From NCBI GenBank assembly GCA_023230425.1, contig JALNXI010000089.1:1-7734 (forward strand): a DNA stretch of 7,734 bases. Direction: 5' to 3'. The notes below the pieces were generated by a model. The model did no database searches. It was not told the origin of the DNA and saw only the letters and a program-made list of their open reading frames with translations. A program made the translations under genes and the position numbers. Source of the stretch: Methanoculleus sp. Its GTDB lineage: Archaea > Halobacteriota > Methanomicrobia > Methanomicrobiales > Methanoculleaceae. Shown in pieces: positions 1 to 4,745 of this stretch (its first letter is position 1; each line of letters starts with the position of its first letter).

Positions 1-162
1 CTCCCCTGCACCCTCCTCCGGCAGGACGGAAGTCTCGAAGGGTTCTGCGAACCCCTGGTCGCCGGAGAAGTGGACCGTGTCGTCCAGTTCGAGCGGATCG
101 GGTTTGCGCGGATCGACTCGGCGGACGGTGGCCGGGTGAGCGCGTATTTTGCGCACCGGTGA
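1..162 (+). CDS. gltX: Glutamyl-tRNA synthetase, C-terminal end (partial)
   Basis: Only the last 53 codons are present, in frame from base 1 to the TGA at 160-162. The enzyme charges tRNA(Glu) with glutamate in the cytoplasm. The visible part ends with the segments EGFCEPLVAGEVDRVVQFER, IGFARID and AYFAHR. As I recall the family, the archaeal GltX anticodon-binding beta-barrel ends this way: a hydrophobic V-Q-F-E-R strand, then G-F-x-R-(I/V)-D, then an A-Y-F-A-H-R/K terminus. The start and the catalytic HIGH and KMSKS motifs lie outside the window. The alternative is another protein with a similar OB-like end, which I consider less likely. The identification rests on recalled family pattern, not on a search. 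Confidence 0.78.
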   Translation, partial: LPCTLLRQDGSLEGFCEPLVAGEVDRVVQFERIGFARIDSADGGRVSAYFAHR

Positions 163-212
163 AGCGGCTTCGCCGGATGCGGAAGGGGGGGACGGGCAGG
201 CCTCCTCTTCAC

Positions 213-228
213 GTGACCTTTTTTGGGA
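213..228 (+). terminator. Candidate poly-T terminator after gltX
   Basis: A run of six T (219-224) lies 57 bases after the gltX stop in otherwise GC-rich DNA. Archaeal transcription often ends at T-rich tracts without a strong hairpin, so this is a reasonable 3' end for the gltX transcript. No convincing hairpin sits directly before it. Confidence 0.4.
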
Positions 229-399
229 CGGCCGCCGCTGAAGGCCGGTGCACCGTCTTTGGCCCTGTAAAAATCGTTCTCTGGAGATTCATCCCTGGAA
301 CGGGCCCGTACTTCAGATCGACCCTTTTCACGATTGCAATGAATCTATAGGGTGCGAAGTGAGACGGACTGGAGGTCCCTCTGGTGCGAGTGCTGACTG

Positions 400-420
400 G
401 CCGGGAGGGAAGCACCCGGC
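400..420. repeat. Inverted repeat, 6-bp arms
   Basis: GCCGGG at 400-405 pairs with CCCGGC at 415-420 around a nine-base loop. It sits just upstream of the denser repeat cluster. An overlapping, weaker pairing between GTGCT near 390 and AGCAC near 411-415 may form an alternative fold. Confidence 0.45.
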
Positions 421-492
421 ATGGACGAGGAAAAATCCCGGTACAGTGGACCGTGGGGATATCGCGTCTGGGGGAGGGGCTGACGGGGAGTG

Positions 493-544
493 CGACCGGA
501 GGGAGCTTGAGAAACCCGGAGGGTTTCGAGGGGGTCTCCCCCTC
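493..544 (+). repeat. Palindromic repeat element, forward copy: two adjacent perfect hairpins
   Basis: A lead-in starting CGACCGGAGGGAG and ending TTGAG is followed by GAAACCC (511-517), loop GGA, GGGTTTC (521-527). The next hairpin follows at once: GAGGGGG (528-534), loop TCT, CCCCCTC (538-544). Both stems are perfect at 7 bp with three-base loops. The lead-in plus first hairpin resembles, in opposite orientation, the element at 614-652. Two copies of one interspersed element is the best reading. A structured RNA or a remnant of a mobile element are alternatives. Confidence 0.6.
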
Positions 545-613
545 CCCTGTCTCGCGCAAAGGTCTGTGCACACCTCATCAGCCCCACCCCTCCCGGCCTC
601 CGGCCTCCTCCCC

Positions 614-652
614 GCACCTTCGGTGCTCAAACTCCTGCCCTTCGGCCAGTCG
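614..652 (-). repeat. Palindromic repeat element, reverse copy
   Basis: Read on the minus strand this begins CGACTGG, continues through a purine-rich stretch to TTTGAG, then forms the hairpin GCACC / GAA / GGTGC. On the plus strand the arms are 614-618 and 622-626. This is the order seen at 493-527: CGACYGG, GA-rich segment, TTGAG, hairpin with a GGA or GAA loop, G-rich tail. The hairpin arms differ in sequence but both pair, so the stem appears to be kept by compensating changes. Confidence 0.5.
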
Positions 653-654
653 TT

Positions 655-673
655 CCCCGCCCCAGGGGCGGGG
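655..673. repeat. Near-perfect 19-bp GC palindrome
   Basis: CCCCGCCCC (655-663) and GGGGCGGGG (665-673) are exact reverse complements separated by a single A. It lies immediately beside the reverse copy of the repeat element and may be part of the same unit. Role unknown. Confidence 0.65.
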
Positions 674-854
674 GCAGTCATGGCGATATGCGATGGACGG
701 AACATCCGAAGCTTGAGAAGACCGAAGACCTTCGAAGAGCGCGAAGCCAACGTGCCAGGCAAACCGGGGACAAAACCGATTCTGAACACCTGCATCCCGC
801 ACGAAGAAGAGGTCAGGCAATGAGAGCCCCATACGCACTTCGCCGGGGTTACAC

Positions 855-886
855 ATTAATAACTAAATGTTCAAGATCGTATACAA
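855..886 (+). promoter_or_regulatory. Promoter and palindromic operator for the DUF2178-HTH unit
   Basis: The A+T-rich box TTAATAAC ends at 863. The imperfect palindrome at 867-886 starts ATGTTCAAG and ends GTATACAA; TGT pairs with ACA at the ends and the centre GATC is self-complementary. With a start site about 25 bases after the box, transcription would begin near 885-890, just before the ATG at 897, so the message would be nearly leaderless. The palindrome would then overlap the start site, a repressor position. The same layout recurs at 1799-1827 and 2572-2600. Confidence 0.6.
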
Positions 887-896
887 CGGCTGCAAT

Positions 897-1370
897 ATGA
901 AGCGAAATACATTCTATCTTCTGACCGGTGTCGTCGCGCTCGCCGAGGTCGGCATCTTCTGGCTCTCTGTGGAGCTTGAAAGGCCGATCCTGATCCAGGT
1001 CGCGTTCGTCCTCGGCGTCCTCCTGATCTACGGGGCGCGAAGGATGGTCGAGGACAGGGTAGAGGATGAACGGACGGCGATGATCACCCAGAAGGCAGCG
1101 CTCCGGACGCTGGAGGTATTCTGGGTAGTCTTCTTCGTGTTCAGCCTCGGAAGTGCGGTCGTTGCGTTTTCGAGGCCGCTCGGACTGCGCCCGCCCCATC
1201 CGGGTCCCCCCAACATGGCCCCTGTCGACGTGCTCGAACTCCCGTTCGTCGGCGGTTTTGCTGTCTTCCAGATGGCGCTCCTCTGCCTGATGATCTTCCT
1301 GTATGTCGGGTTCAAGATGTACTACGCGCGCAAGTATGGGGGCTGGGATACCGATGAAGAACAGGATTAA
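897..1370 (+). CDS. DUF2178-family four-TM membrane protein, partner of the adjacent HTH regulator
   Basis: The product is 157 residues with four predicted membrane segments at about 6-24, 30-48, 72-92 and 118-138. Between the second and third lies the charged cytoplasmic stretch ARRMVEDRVEDERTAMITQ, followed by KAALRTLEVF. This V-x-D-E-R-T with a following K-A-A-x-x-T-L is, from recalled family knowledge, the hallmark of the archaeal DUF2178 proteins. These usually sit beside a short HTH gene, as here. The function is unknown. A membrane sensor or anti-regulator acting on the HTH protein is an inference from gene pairing. An in-frame ATG at 867 would lengthen the protein, but its codons lie inside the operator palindrome and past the expected transcription start, so I chose 897. 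No clear Shine-Dalgarno precedes 897, which fits a leaderless or short-leader message. Confidence 0.8.
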   Translation: MKRNTFYLLTGVVALAEVGIFWLSVELERPILIQVAFVLGVLLIYGARRMVEDRVEDERTAMITQKAALRTLEVFWVVFFVFSLGSAVVAFSRPLGLRPPHPGPPNMAPVDVLELPFVGGFAVFQMALLCLMIFLYVGFKMYYARKYGGWDTDEEQD

Positions 1371-1563
1371 GGTCTACCGGGCGATGCACGACCTGACCCA
1401 GGAGAAGCTCGCAAACGAGCTCGGGGTCACCCGGCAGACCATCCTCGCCATCGAGAAGGGGAAGTACGACCCGTCGCTCGACCTCGCCTTCAAGATAGCC
1501 AGGTTCTTCGGCGTCGCCATCGAGGATATCTTCATCTACGACAGCACGGCAGAACTGAAATAG
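1354..1563 (+). CDS. Short Xre/YozG-type HTH transcriptional regulator
   Basis: The 69-residue protein begins MKNRIKVYRAMHDLTQEKLA and is almost entirely one helix-turn-helix domain. The LTQEKLANELGV helix and turn run into the recognition helix TRQTILAIEKGKYDPSLDLA (about 24-43). The tail AFKIARFFGVAIEDIFIYD is typical of the 65-70 residue YozG/YgzD-like regulators. The start at 1354 gives a complete domain of family length; the upstream ATG at 1303 adds only out-of-domain residues encoded inside the preceding gene. It overlaps the DUF2178 gene by 17 bases, so the two are probably translated together. It is the best candidate for the protein that binds the three palindromic operators in this window. 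That assignment is inferred from proximity and self-regulation habits of the family, not shown. Confidence 0.9.
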   Translation: MKNRIKVYRAMHDLTQEKLANELGVTRQTILAIEKGKYDPSLDLAFKIARFFGVAIEDIFIYDSTAELK

Positions 1564-1620
1564 TCTCTGCCCGGGATCCCTTCCAGTGATAAAGGGCTCG
1601 CTGCTGCTGCCATATCTGTA

Positions 1621-1649
1621 CGGTTCCGATTACGGAGCGGAGCCAACCG
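1621..1649 (+). other. Possible stem-loop in the 3' region of the HTH message
   Basis: CGGTT (1621-1625) pairs with AACCG (1645-1649). Inside it CCG (1626-1628) pairs with CGG (1633-1635) around ATTA, leaving one side with a nine-base bulge. No T-run follows, so I do not call it a terminator. It could be a 3' structural element or chance in GC-rich DNA. Confidence 0.25.
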
Positions 1650-1710
1650 TGGCTCTATCACCTCTTCAGGCTTCGCACCGGCCAGGCTGCTGCAAAATCT
1701 GTTCGTTGAG

Positions 1711-1738
1711 CCGGGGGCATGTCCGCTTCGACCCCCGG
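1711..1738 (+). repeat. Inverted repeat, 7-bp GC stem
   Basis: CCGGGGG (1711-1717) is matched by CCCCCGG (1732-1738) with a 14-base loop. It lies between the HTH gene and the next promoter and may help end the HTH transcript. There is no T-rich tract right after it; the AT-rich bases at 1790 onward belong to the next promoter. Confidence 0.35.
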
Positions 1739-1790
1739 GAACCCCTTGCGCATCGGCTCTCAAGGGCGTGCAGGACCAGTGACAAACAGT

Positions 1791-1827
1791 AATATTTTAA
1801 TAACAAAATGTATAACGTACTTTACGT
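1791..1827 (+). promoter_or_regulatory. Second copy of the shared promoter/operator
   Basis: AATATTTTAATAAC (1791-1804) is a strong A+T box in GC-rich DNA. The palindrome-like 1808-1827 follows, starting ATGTATAAC and ending TTTACGT. AATAAC to ATGT spacing is nine bases, the same as in the promoters at 858 and 2572. The arms are less symmetrical here. Predicted transcription start is about 1823-1828, giving a leader of about 60 bases to the TTG at 1888. That a well-formed copy sits here argues that something downstream is really transcribed. Confidence 0.6.
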
Positions 1828-1875
1828 GGCGAGTTGGTTCCGCCCCCCGTGCGGGACCATCGCCCGGAGCAGAAT

Positions 1876-1881
1876 GGAGGT
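1876..1881 (+). promoter_or_regulatory. Strong ribosome binding site before a TTG codon
   Basis: GGAGGT at 1876-1881 is followed after six bases by TTG at 1888. The match to the 16S tail and the spacing are both good, and this is the only such site in the stretch between 1564 and 2600 that also follows a promoter. It decides the TTG start proposed for the 81-residue ORF. Confidence 0.5.
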
Positions 1882-1887
1882 ACACCA

Positions 1888-2133
1888 TTGGACAAGAAGC
1901 CGCGTCGCATCAGGAGTCGCGCCATGCTCTGCATCCGCGCACTCCCGACAGCGCCGGTCGGAGCCGCTCTCCGGGACTCGGGGAGGGCAACGACACGGGC
2001 TCCTCGATACGCTGAGGGACAGGGCTTCGACCCGACCGGAATGCAAACCTTGTGGAGGATGGCGAAACAAAAAGTCGCCCGCATCCTTCCGGAGCGATTC
2101 GGGGAGGAGTGTACGAACATACACCCCGAGTAA
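1888..2133 (+). CDS. Putative small Arg-rich protein (81 aa, TTG start), unrecognised
   Basis: I do not recognise this protein. The case for it is contextual: the shared promoter/operator at 1791-1827, a GGAGGT ribosome binding site six bases before TTG, about 73% G or C at third codon positions, and a GC hairpin 11 bases after the stop. The product starts MDKKPRRIRSRAML, is strongly basic at its N-terminus, and has a possibly helical C-terminal part around MQTLWRMAKQKVARILPERF. There is no signal peptide, membrane segment or cysteine motif. The low-complexity Arg/Ala/Pro middle is a warning sign that the frame may be fortuitous. Alternatives are a regulatory RNA made from this promoter, or a decayed gene. 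If real, it would be co-regulated with the ABC operon and could be an accessory or exported factor; that is speculation. Confidence 0.35.
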   Translation: MDKKPRRIRSRAMLCIRALPTAPVGAALRDSGRATTRAPRYAEGQGFDPTGMQTLWRMAKQKVARILPERFGEECTNIHPE

Positions 2134-2144
2134 ACCGGAGAACC

Positions 2145-2166
2145 GTTGCCCGAAGGATCGGGCAAC
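2145..2166 (+). terminator. Perfect 8-bp hairpin after the small ORF
   Basis: GTTGCCCG (2145-2152), loop AAGGAT, CGGGCAAC (2159-2166). It begins 11 bases after the TAA of the 81-residue ORF, where a transcript end would be expected. No T-run follows, so termination is only one possibility. It could also stabilise the 3' end. Confidence 0.35.
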
Positions 2167-2565
2167 CGGGTGCTAAACCGTTGAGTAAGAACGATCGTCA
2201 CAGCAGGATACCGGCAGAAGATGCAAGGTGGAAGAGGAAGATTACCGGGCAGCAGTATAGCCAATATACCCGTCAAGGCCCGGGAGCAGGCCATGCGATA
2301 CACTCTACCTGAAGCTCAGACTCACCATAAACTCATGAAACGTCCTGCTACCCGGCCATCACCTCCCCTCTTCTACCCTTTTGGGCACGACGCCAGATCG
2401 TCTCGCCCGCGTGCCGTTTGACGGCACAGCCCACCGTACCGGTGCAGAATCCGGGGATGCCGGCAGTCCAGCAGGAGGAACTGAAACGTATCCGTAAACC
2501 CGAACCTTCTTGCAGGACAGGTCCAACCTACGATCCATTATGTCTCCGTTGCTTCCAATTAGTAA
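2167..2565. other. Intergenic, no supported gene
   Basis: About 400 bases without a convincing frame. A TTG-start frame at 2181-2312 would give a 43-residue peptide, but it has no ribosome binding site and no recognisable features. Two small hairpins lie at 2411-2427 and 2432-2444. The stretch 2350-2380 is pyrimidine-rich with a TTTT at 2380-2383, a possible transcript end. Base composition is mixed, as in decayed or non-coding DNA. Confidence 0.45.
2411..2427. repeat. Perfect 7-bp inverted repeat
   Basis: GTGCCGT (2411-2417), loop TTG, ACGGCAC (2421-2427). A second small stem, CACCG / TAC / CGGTG, follows at 2432-2444. They may form a tandem hairpin pair in a transcript crossing this region; function unknown. 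Confidence 0.4.
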
Positions 2566-2600
2566 CTTATAAATAACAATATGTAAAACTTAGTTTACAT
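2566..2600 (+). promoter_or_regulatory. Promoter and best-formed operator for the ABC export operon
   Basis: The TATA-like box CTTATAAATAAC (2566-2577) is followed by the palindrome 2581-2600, with arms ATGTAAA and TTTACAT (7 bp, exact reverse complements) around ACTTAG. The AATAAC-to-ATGT spacing is nine bases, as in the promoters at 858 and 1799. Transcription would start near 2595-2600, right at the palindrome's end, so a bound protein would block initiation. The leader to the ATG at 2802 would be about 200 bases, unusually long beside the short leaders elsewhere here. Confidence 0.7.
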
Positions 2601-2788
2601 TGTCGGGCAGCCCCTCCCGCAGATACCGGGAAGAGCGCGACATCAGAACAGCAGATTCAAAGCGAGTGAAAGGACCATGAAAACTGCCAGAACGATACTA
2701 GAACAGCACCGATGCCGTGCATCATGCGAGAGAGCGCAATGCCCGCCGGCCGGGCCCTGTGGGAAATCATCCCGACAAACAGTGCGCC

Positions 2789-2793
2789 GGAGG
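2789..2793 (+). promoter_or_regulatory. Ribosome binding site fixing the start at 2802
   Basis: GGAGG at 2789-2793 lies eight bases before the ATG at 2802. No such site precedes the in-frame ATG at 2712. Together with the signal peptide that begins at 2802, this decides the start. Confidence 0.75.
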
Positions 2794-2801
2794 CAGAGCC
2801 G

Positions 2802-4055
2802 ATGAAGCGTAATCTATGCATCCTGCTACTCCTTCTGTCGTCCATCGTGGGTGCCGCCATGGCGGCCGAGACGACGACCGAGACGACATCGGCGGACTCA
2901 CAGATTGCAATCACCGGGATCACCGTCAATCCCGACGCACTCATGCGTGGGGATACCGGCACGGTGACAGTCGAGATCAAGAACACCGGGACGAGCAACG
3001 TTGCCATCAGCAGGGCCGAACTGTATCCCAACGGGATCTCAGTCATCAACGACAAGACCTACGACTCGGTGGGCACCATCGGTGCCGGCAACACCATGTC
3101 GTTCACGTTCACCGTGCAGGCCAATACCGCGGACGGCACATATTACCCGGTCTTCTACCTGGATCTCAGGAATGGCGGGAGCACCCGCTACTCTATCCCG
3201 GTGACGGTTGAGAGCACGGGGATCCAGGTCAGCGTCGTCGACGCTCCGGAGACCTACCCGGCAAACAGTAAAGACACTCTCGTTCTTTCCGTCGGCAACC
3301 CCCGTGAGAGCAGCGTGAGCGGCGTAACCGTCACCCCGGGCGGCGAAGGCGTCAAGAGTACCCAGACGGCCGTCTTCCTCGGCGCCCTGACACCGGACGA
3401 GGAGAAGACCGCCACATTCGAGATCCTGGCATCGCAGTCGACCGACCTCACCTTCGACGTCTCCTACCGGAACGGGAACAACGAGCACCACGCCACCCTG
3501 ACCGTCCCCGTCGAGATCGGCGAGAGAACGGTCGAACCGGATATGGTGGTCAATAACATCGAGGTGTCGCAGAGCGGCAGCACGATCACCCTGACCGGAG
3601 ACGTGACCAACGCCGGCCTGAAAGACGCGTATTCCGTCAAGGTCACCGTTGATGACCCGGCAACTGCGACCGACCCCTACCCGGTCTACGTCGTCGGTGG
3701 ACTGGAGTCGGACGACTTCTCGAGTTTCGAGGTCACGTGCAACGCGCAGGGCGCGTCTTCCTTACCGCTTCTCGTCCAGTACAAAGATGAGGACGGTAAA
3801 ACCTTCAGTGAGACCGTGACCGTCTCCCTCTCATCCGCAGGACAGGCAGGTACTGCCGGTCAGGCCCCGGCTGACATCAGCAGCGGCGGCCCCCAGGGTG
3901 GAAGAGGAGGCATGGGCATGGGCATGTCGTTCGGCAGCGGATTTGGACAGATCCCGGTAGTCGAGATCCTCCTCGTGATCGTCGGGGGCGTGGCTGTCGT
4001 CGTCGCATGGCGGAAGGGCTACTTAGGAAAGATCCGTGACCGGTTCCGCAAATAA
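2802..4055 (+). CDS. Secreted, membrane-anchored CARDB/S-layer-like (COG1361-type) protein of an ABC export operon
   Basis: The product is 417 residues. A signal peptide (MKRNLCILLLLLSSIVGAAMA, cleavage near 21/22) leads into about three beta-sandwich repeats at roughly 30-135, 137-235 and 238-340. The first carries the CARDB-like pattern of a basic start and GTVTVEIKNTGTSNV. A Gly/Met/Ala/Gln-rich linker (about 341-382, including GGMGMGMSFGSGFG) connects to a C-terminal membrane helix (about 384-403) and a basic cytoplasmic tail. The bulk therefore faces the cell exterior. Methanogens often carry such proteins upstream of a LolD/MacB-type ATPase and permease, as here. I infer an extracytoplasmic partner of the permease, perhaps filling the place that MacA-type adaptors hold in bacteria. 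An ATG at 2712 would add 30 residues with coding-like codon use but would bury the signal peptide and lacks a ribosome binding site. The next gene starts 18 bases on. Confidence 0.8.
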   Translation: MKRNLCILLLLLSSIVGAAMAAETTTETTSADSQIAITGITVNPDALMRGDTGTVTVEIKNTGTSNVAISRAELYPNGISVINDKTYDSVGTIGAGNTMSFTFTVQANTADGTYYPVFYLDLRNGGSTRYSIPVTVESTGIQVSVVDAPETYPANSKDTLVLSVGNPRESSVSGVTVTPGGEGVKSTQTAVFLGALTPDEEKTATFEILASQSTDLTFDVSYRNGNNEHHATLTVPVEIGERTVEPDMVVNNIEVSQSGSTITLTGDVTNAGLKDAYSVKVTVDDPATATDPYPVYVVGGLESDDFSSFEVTCNAQGASSLPLLVQYKDEDGKTFSETVTVSLSSAGQAGTAGQAPADISSGGPQGGRGGMGMGMSFGSGFGQIPVVEILLVIVGGVAVVVAWRKGYLGKIRDRFRK

Positions 4056-4073
4056 TCCAGGGGAGGAAGACGC

Positions 4074-4745
4074 ATGAGCAGTCCGGTTATCGAACTCGAA
4101 GATGTTATGAAGATCTATCCTCTCCCTTCGGGCGACGTCACGGCCCTCTCCGGGATATCCCTCACTATCAACGAGGGAGAGTTCGTCGCCATCATGGGGC
4201 CGTCGGGGTCGGGAAAATCAACCCTCCTCAACCAGATCGGGTGCCTGGACCGTCCCACGTCCGGCAACCTCTTCCTCGCCGGGAAGAACACCAGGGAGAT
4301 GGACGATCGAGAGTTGACCAGCCTGCGACTCTCTTCCATCGGCTACATATTCCAGAAGTTCAACCTCATCCCGCTTCTCTCCGCCTACGAGAACGTCGAG
4401 TATCCCTACATCATGAAACACAGGAAAAACGACGATACCGGGAGGGTGCGGGACCTTCTCGCCCAGGTGGGGATCGACGAAGGCCTCTCGGCCCATAAAC
4501 CGAGCGAACTCTCCGGCGGCCAGCAGCAGCGGATTGCGATCGCGAGAGCGCTCGTGAACGACCCGGCGATCCTCCTCTGCGACGAACCGACCGGGAACCT
4601 GGACTCGAAGACGAGTCTCCAGATCATGGAGATCCTTGAGGACCTCCATCGCAGAGGCCGGACACTCATCATGGTGACCCACAACCCGGAGACCGCCGAT
4701 TACGCGGATCGGACGATCACGATACGGGACGGGAGGGTGGCATGA
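4074..4745 (+). CDS. ABC transporter ATP-binding protein, MacB/LolD type
   Basis: The product is 223 residues, normal for the family, with every catalytic motif intact: Walker A GPSGSGKST (42-50), Q-loop Gln94 in IGYIFQKFNL, signature LSGGQQQR (146-153), Walker B ILLCDE (166-171), D-loop NLD (175-177) and H-loop His203 in VTHN. The sequence after Walker A, LLNQIGCLDRPTSG, and the IFQKFNLIP stretch are typical of the MacB/LolD/FtsE branch that pairs with FtsX-like permeases. It hydrolyses ATP on the inner face of the membrane to drive conformational change in the permease. GGGAGG at 4061-4066 precedes the ATG by seven bases. It overlaps the permease gene by the four bases ATGA, so translation is coupled. 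Confidence 0.95.
   Translation: MSSPVIELEDVMKIYPLPSGDVTALSGISLTINEGEFVAIMGPSGSGKSTLLNQIGCLDRPTSGNLFLAGKNTREMDDRELTSLRLSSIGYIFQKFNLIPLLSAYENVEYPYIMKHRKNDDTGRVRDLLAQVGIDEGLSAHKPSELSGGQQQRIAIARALVNDPAILLCDEPTGNLDSKTSLQIMEILEDLHRRGRTLIMVTHNPETADYADRTITIRDGRVA

Larger units (their letters stand above)
163..850. other. Long intergenic region with many small palindromes, no supported gene
   Basis: About 690 bases separate gltX from the next gene. Several open frames of 90-190 codons cross the region on both strands. None has a ribosome binding site at a sensible start, a recognisable domain or a protein-like composition, and all are rich in Pro, Arg, Gly and Ser, as expected of GC-rich non-coding DNA. 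What stands out is the density of short inverted repeats between 400 and 675, entered separately. I found no tRNA T-loop signature, no CRISPR-like periodicity and no transposase fragment. Confidence 0.6.
1564..1790. other. Intergenic, no supported gene
   Basis: Between the HTH stop and the second promoter I see only two GC stem-loops, entered separately. Open frames of about 70 codons exist on both strands but lack a ribosome binding site and recognisable protein features. Confidence 0.5.

Noticed and set aside
248..823. Long open frames on both strands between gltX and the DUF2178 gene (for example 248-823 plus, 328-795 minus)
   Set aside because: They overlap each other on both strands, have no ribosome binding site, no domain and a low-complexity Pro/Arg/Gly/Ser composition, and they run through hairpin clusters. 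They are typical chance frames of GC-rich DNA.
823..900. Small frame starting ATG 820 and ending TGA 898-900, overlapping the ATG at 897
   Set aside because: It has the look of a coupled upstream gene, but it runs straight through the TATA-like box and operator, and the expected transcript would not contain its start.
1797..2303. 168-codon frame on the minus strand opposite the small locus
   Set aside because: No ribosome binding site, no recognisable domain, Ser/Pro/Arg-rich, and it ends in the plus-strand promoter. The promoter and ribosome binding site evidence favours the plus strand.
2181..2312. 43-residue TTG-start frame after the hairpin at 2145-2166
   Set aside because: No ribosome binding site or promoter of its own and no recognisable sequence.
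1560..2560. Possible transposon, CRISPR array or tRNA in the gene-poor stretch
   Set aside because: No transposase-like fragment, terminal inverted repeat with target duplication, regular direct repeats or tRNA T-arm sequence was found on either strand by eye.
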